Source: Rhododendron vialii (Eukaryota; Streptophyta; Magnoliopsida; Ericales; Ericaceae). Taken from it: DNA of 64,000 bases. Position 1 is the first letter of the stretch, and every line of letters begins with the position of its first letter. The position numbers and the translations under genes were made by a program. This document shows, piece after piece, positions 59,966 to 64,000 of this stretch. The notes under the pieces were generated by a model, which ran no database searches, was not told where the DNA came from, and was given only the letters and a program-made list of their open reading frames with translations. The DNA is taken from contig NC_080562.1 of assembly GCF_030253575.1 (NCBI RefSeq), positions 41,393,852 to 41,457,851 on the forward strand, written 5' to 3'.

Positions 59966-60338
59966 CGACTTCCACCACCGACAAGAAATAAAAATAAAAT
60001 CCTGGAGGCAACCGAAGGTTTGTCCCGTCCTTGACTTCAAGGTTTCACGATAAGTCGGGTGCTCGTAGACTGACCTCGGTACACTGTGATCGTGAATAAC
60101 ATCTATCTATCAATACATCAATTATCAAAGTGTCAAATTAATATGTACGCGTTAAACTAATGGCAGGAGGAGAAAAACAATAAGGGAGAACGGGGGCCAG
60201 AACAATAGAAAATGCGAAGTACGCTAATTAACAAAACATGCACCCAAAGCCAACGTATACTTGGATTTGTTAATTGCTTGTATATATATATATATATATT
60301 CTGCCAAAACTTGGAGCTTATGTTCACATTGTAGGAAG

Positions 60339-62499
60339 ATGGAGAAGGCGCCAGGAAGTCCGGTTTTACGCGCGACTCCATTTTGCTGCTTGCTCCTCCT
60401 CTGCTTGCTCTACTCTGTCGACTTCAGATTTAATGAGACTCGGCCATCAGATCAATGTAAGCCCATGTTTCCACTAACAATTTTGGACGACAAGTTATGT
60501 AATTTTATCATGTTGTTCATGCAAAAAGCAACAAGTTTTGCATCCCATCTAGTATAACTTATTGGTTAGTGAAAAAAACTTGACAATTTTCAACGGCTCT
60601 TTCTATCGACAAACTTAAAATATTCTCAACAACATATTGGTTAGTGGAAACAATTTGACATCTTTCAACAACTTATTGGTTAATGGAAACAACTTAACAA
60701 TGTTCAACAACAAGTGATCCTTCCTGAATTCAATGATTGATTGAAACCAAAACCTATAAACTCACAATTCAAAATTCGTAATCAAGAAAAAAGAAGAAGA
60801 AGCAGCAGCTCCCAATGCTCCCGTTATATAGAAAAATTTGCCGCCCAACATTGGCATACGTACTTGATTTCATTGCTTGGAAATGGCAGGGAACAAACTG
60901 AGAACGAACTGGAGCAGGAATCGCGTAGAAGGAAGGACTCAGATAAAAGATGAAGATCCCCTTTATCTTCTTTCGAAAAGACTAGTGGAAGGTTTCTTCT
61001 TCTCGTTCACTGAATTTTGCATTTTCATTATTCAACATTTATTAATTAGTGAAAGTCTATAACATTATTTATATGGAGAAAAGATCTCTAATTAATCACA
61101 TTATCCTTCGTCATTGGTTCACAAGTACCACATCATATATAATTTATTAGACTTTTACATGATTTACACAATTAATCATATCATAAAAGATTATTTATAG
61201 TCACCCTTCTCTCAATTAATTTGCTTCAACACATGGATTTAACTAATACAAATAGGAGATAATACTCGTGTCTAATTTTATTTCTCCAATGGAATTGCAT
61301 GCATGAATATAGGAGAAAATCAAACTCAACTGGAAGCCACCGGATTTGCTTGCGATTCTAAGAGTCGCACTGATGTTTGTGTGTCTACTAGACCAGTGAG
61401 GATCGACACGCTTACAATGAAGCTTTATGCATCATTCAGTCAAGGCATGCCCCAAGCCAGTCGCACAATCCATCCATATGCGGTGAAGGACGACGAGTCA
61501 CTCATGAATACTTCGGTTACAGCAGTCCAGATACTTCCAGGAAATATCACCCTCTCCCCGCCTTGTCAGTACACCCACAATGTCACAGCCGTAATCTTCT
61601 CATCTGGTGGATACGCACGAAACATATTCCATGAATTTAATGAAGTAATCATTCCTTTGTTCCTCACTAGTCGCCACTTTCAATCTCGCCTACAATTTAT
61701 TGTCACTGATTTCAGGGATGAGTTTCTTGCCAAATACAAGAAAATTTTATCCCATTTGTCTAGCTATGAAGTTATTAAAGTTTTTACTCCGGCGTTGAAT
61801 GGAAGCATGCATTGCTTTCCTGGAGCAGTTGTTGGGCTTCACTACCACGACCATCTCACCATATCGAACACTACTATCCCTAAAGGTTACTCCATGCTTG
61901 ATTTCAAACAGTTTCTCAGAGAATCATACAATCTAAGGAAACAAGATTTGTCACAGATGGAAAAACCGGTGTTGGTTCTAATATCTCGAACAAAGTCACG
62001 AATGTTTCTGAACGAAGATCAGGTGTTGACCATGATGAGGGCATTGGGCTTCACTGTTGTTGTCGCAAAGCGTAATACGCTGGCCCATTTAGACAAGGTT
62101 GCAGAGATGTTGAACCGGTGCAGCGTACTGGTTGGTGCCCACGGTGCCGGGCTGACAAATGAAGTGTTCTTGTCCGAAGGAGCTGTCGTGGTGCAGGTGG
62201 TGGGGCTGGGCCTGGACTGGGCCTCGGAAAACTACTTCGGAGTGCCAGCTAGAGGGATGGGTCTGAATTATGTAGAGTACAAAATCGAAGCAGAGGAAAG
62301 CTCTCTCATCTCTCTCTACGGCAGAGATCACCCTGTCATTGTTGATCCGACATCCGTATACTCGCAAGGGTATGAGGTTGGTAGGGCTGTGTACCTTAAG
62401 CGGCAGAATTTCAACATTGACGTCGTGAGGTTTAGAGAGACTCTTGTCAAAGCACTTGGACTTGTTGGGCGGTCAGCAAAAACGCCGGGTTTGCCGTGA
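60339..62499 (+). CDS. GT61 glycosyltransferase, copy G (inverted)
   Basis: Three exons, 60339-60456, 60890-60991 and 61313-62499, encode 468 residues. The start is MEKAPGSPVLRATPFCC with anchor LLLLCLLYSVDF. The stem ends YLLSKRLVEG. The GT61 domain has HCFPGAVVGLHYHDHL, FLNEDQVLTMMRALGF, GAHGAGLTNEVFLSEGA and DHPVIVDPTSVY. GT-AG sites and phases (118, 102 and 1187 nt) follow the family pattern. It is the only plus-strand copy. Its upstream region is an inverted form of those of E and F. The C-terminus (AKTPGLP) is its own, and the stop codon lies inside the left arm of an inverted repeat. A (TA) run sits at 60281-60298, 40 bp before the ATG. Confidence 0.93.
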
Positions 62500-62985
62500 A
62501 TATGCTTTCCCCGCCCAACCAATCAGGGCACCGCACAATAGAAGAATTGGGAAATAAATTACTGAGTTCTTAATGCTTTGCATTGAATACCACTGAAAGA
62601 GGTTTAAGAAACTTCCTTTATTGGGAGCAGGGGTGTAAATGAACCGAGCAGCTCGCGAGCTCGGCTTGTTAAGGCTCGATTTGGCTCATTTACTAAACGA
62701 GCTGAGTTCGAGCTCGAGTTTTCGGCTCGTTTACCATGTTAGCCGTACTCAATTTGCACCCAAGAATTTCTCAATTTCCAGAGCTTAACCATGGTTAATA
62801 AGGTGATTGAGTTTTCTCGGCTATTGAATCTACTGGAGTATTAAAGGAAGTTTTAAATCTTCCTCAGGAGTATTTAATGCAAAGCATTAAAAGCTCTGTA
62901 ATTTATTTCCCAATTCTTCTATAGTGCGGCGCCCTGATTGGATGGGCGTGGAAAGCTTATTCACGGCAAGCCCGTTAATCTCTTG
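62484..62985. repeat. Inverted repeat spanning the gene G stop codon
   Basis: Arms of about 143 bp, 62484-62627 and 62842-62985, pair with roughly 10-15% mismatch. Each holds GAAGAATTGGGAAATAAATT or its complement. The loop contains an AGCTCG-rich hAT-like fragment (62630-62745). The left arm includes the last codons and stop of gene G. Confidence 0.85.
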
Positions 62986-64000
62986 GAAGAGAAACAAATG
63001 ATGGAAGACATCAATTTAATTTGGAGTTGAAACGCCATTCTAAGTAGCGGATTGTGCAATGCTTGGACTTCTCTTTGCATTAATTTAAGCTTTGTGTCTG
63101 ACCCCACTCCGATTAACAGTAGATTAGTTGTTTTAAGCTCTGGTTAGGGGAGTTTTGACTTGATAATTCTGTTGGATTATGTTTTCTTTTTATTAAAAAA
63201 ATTCGTCTATGTTACTTTTGAGTTATATCTTTTTAATGAATTGTTGAATTCCTATTGAAGAGAGGAATCAGAAAACCAAAAAAAAAATATGAACCAAATT
63301 CTAAAAAAAAAAAAATTAGTAAACACAAAAATAATCTAAAAATTCATGTTTTTGATTGTTTTTCTTTTAGTGATTTTTTTATGTGCATAAATAAGTTCGC
63401 ACAAAAGCAAAAAAAAAAAAAAAAAAAAGATGAACTTTATTTGAGTTTGACTTGACTCGGTAAGGTTTTTTTTTTTAATGTGGTTGCCCACAGAACACTG
63501 CGGATCCCTTCACTTTTTTTTTTTTTGATTCGAAGCGGATCCTTCACTTGAAACCCAGAAACCTGCAATGCATGCAACTCATCGATATACCAATGAATTA
63601 GATCCTCTAAGATCATTTATAACTTCAGCAGGAACCATGGGAAGGAAGATAAGAATGTACTGAGTAATTTATATATGGACCCAACTCAGGTCTAGAGGGC
63701 CTCGAGAGAGACAGAAATGCTTACATGCAAGGGCGCCCTAGAATTTTAGTTCAACGGTAACAAAATTGTATGGAATACTTTTACGATGCAGAACTCTATA
63801 TGAAACAAATTGAAGCGGATTTTCAATTATTGTGGCTACAAACAAATGACCCAGTGCATACAATAGTAAAAAAAAATCAAACTATATATGTATGAAAAAG
63901 TACAAATATTTAGTGCATTTTTTTGGAATCTGGGAGGTTCACTTGAACCCCTCGATACCCACTAAGGCCATCTACAGTGGTATAATCAAAAGTCAATTGT
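62986..64000. other. Gene-free right end
   Basis: 63255-63440 is A-rich. 63598-63775 is the second copy of the dispersed repeat at 37320-37500. 63880-64000 has nothing recognised. Confidence 0.6.

Overview
This is plant nuclear DNA, most likely from a eudicot. It is A+T-rich, its genes carry GT-AG introns, and it is full of LTR retrotransposons, LINE pieces and foldback MITEs. No RNA genes, CRISPR arrays or bacterial signals were seen. The species cannot be fixed from the sequence alone.

Layout. 1-6919 is the 3' part of a Ty1/copia element: gag, pol, a 2-kb post-pol region with a small two-helix membrane ORF, and the 3' LTR. A solo LTR sits inside it. 8745-15796 is an intact nine-exon CNOT9/RCD1-type gene, the CAF40 subunit of CCR4-NOT, with several transposon insertions in its introns. 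17927-44847 holds six tandem glycosyltransferase family 61 (GT61) copies on the minus strand, here called A to F, and 60339-62499 holds a seventh, G, on the plus strand. A, B, D, E and G have intact reading frames and encode type II membrane proteins of about 450-470 residues. C has a nonsense codon at codon 4. F is a decayed, 3'-truncated pseudogene.

The GT61 array grew by segmental duplication. The sequence between genes C and D holds two degenerate copies of the last CNOT9 exon with its 3' flank, so the duplicated unit began inside CNOT9. Gene A, still next to intact CNOT9, marks the ancestral junction. Genes D, E and F share a later unit that carried a LINE insertion upstream. Paralogous empty sites within the array date and delimit several later insertions.

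45-60 kb is a transposon-rich region between F and G. An unrecognised ORF (47329-51066) is split by a solo LTR whose 5-bp target duplication restores the frame. A nested stack of three LTR-type elements lies at 53017-58240, and LINE-bearing blocks repeat at 58.4-60 kb. One LTR in the stack (53440-55440) carries about a dozen dispersed copies of a GC-rich palindrome close to ACTGGCGTACGCCAGT. This is the most unusual non-coding signal in the window.
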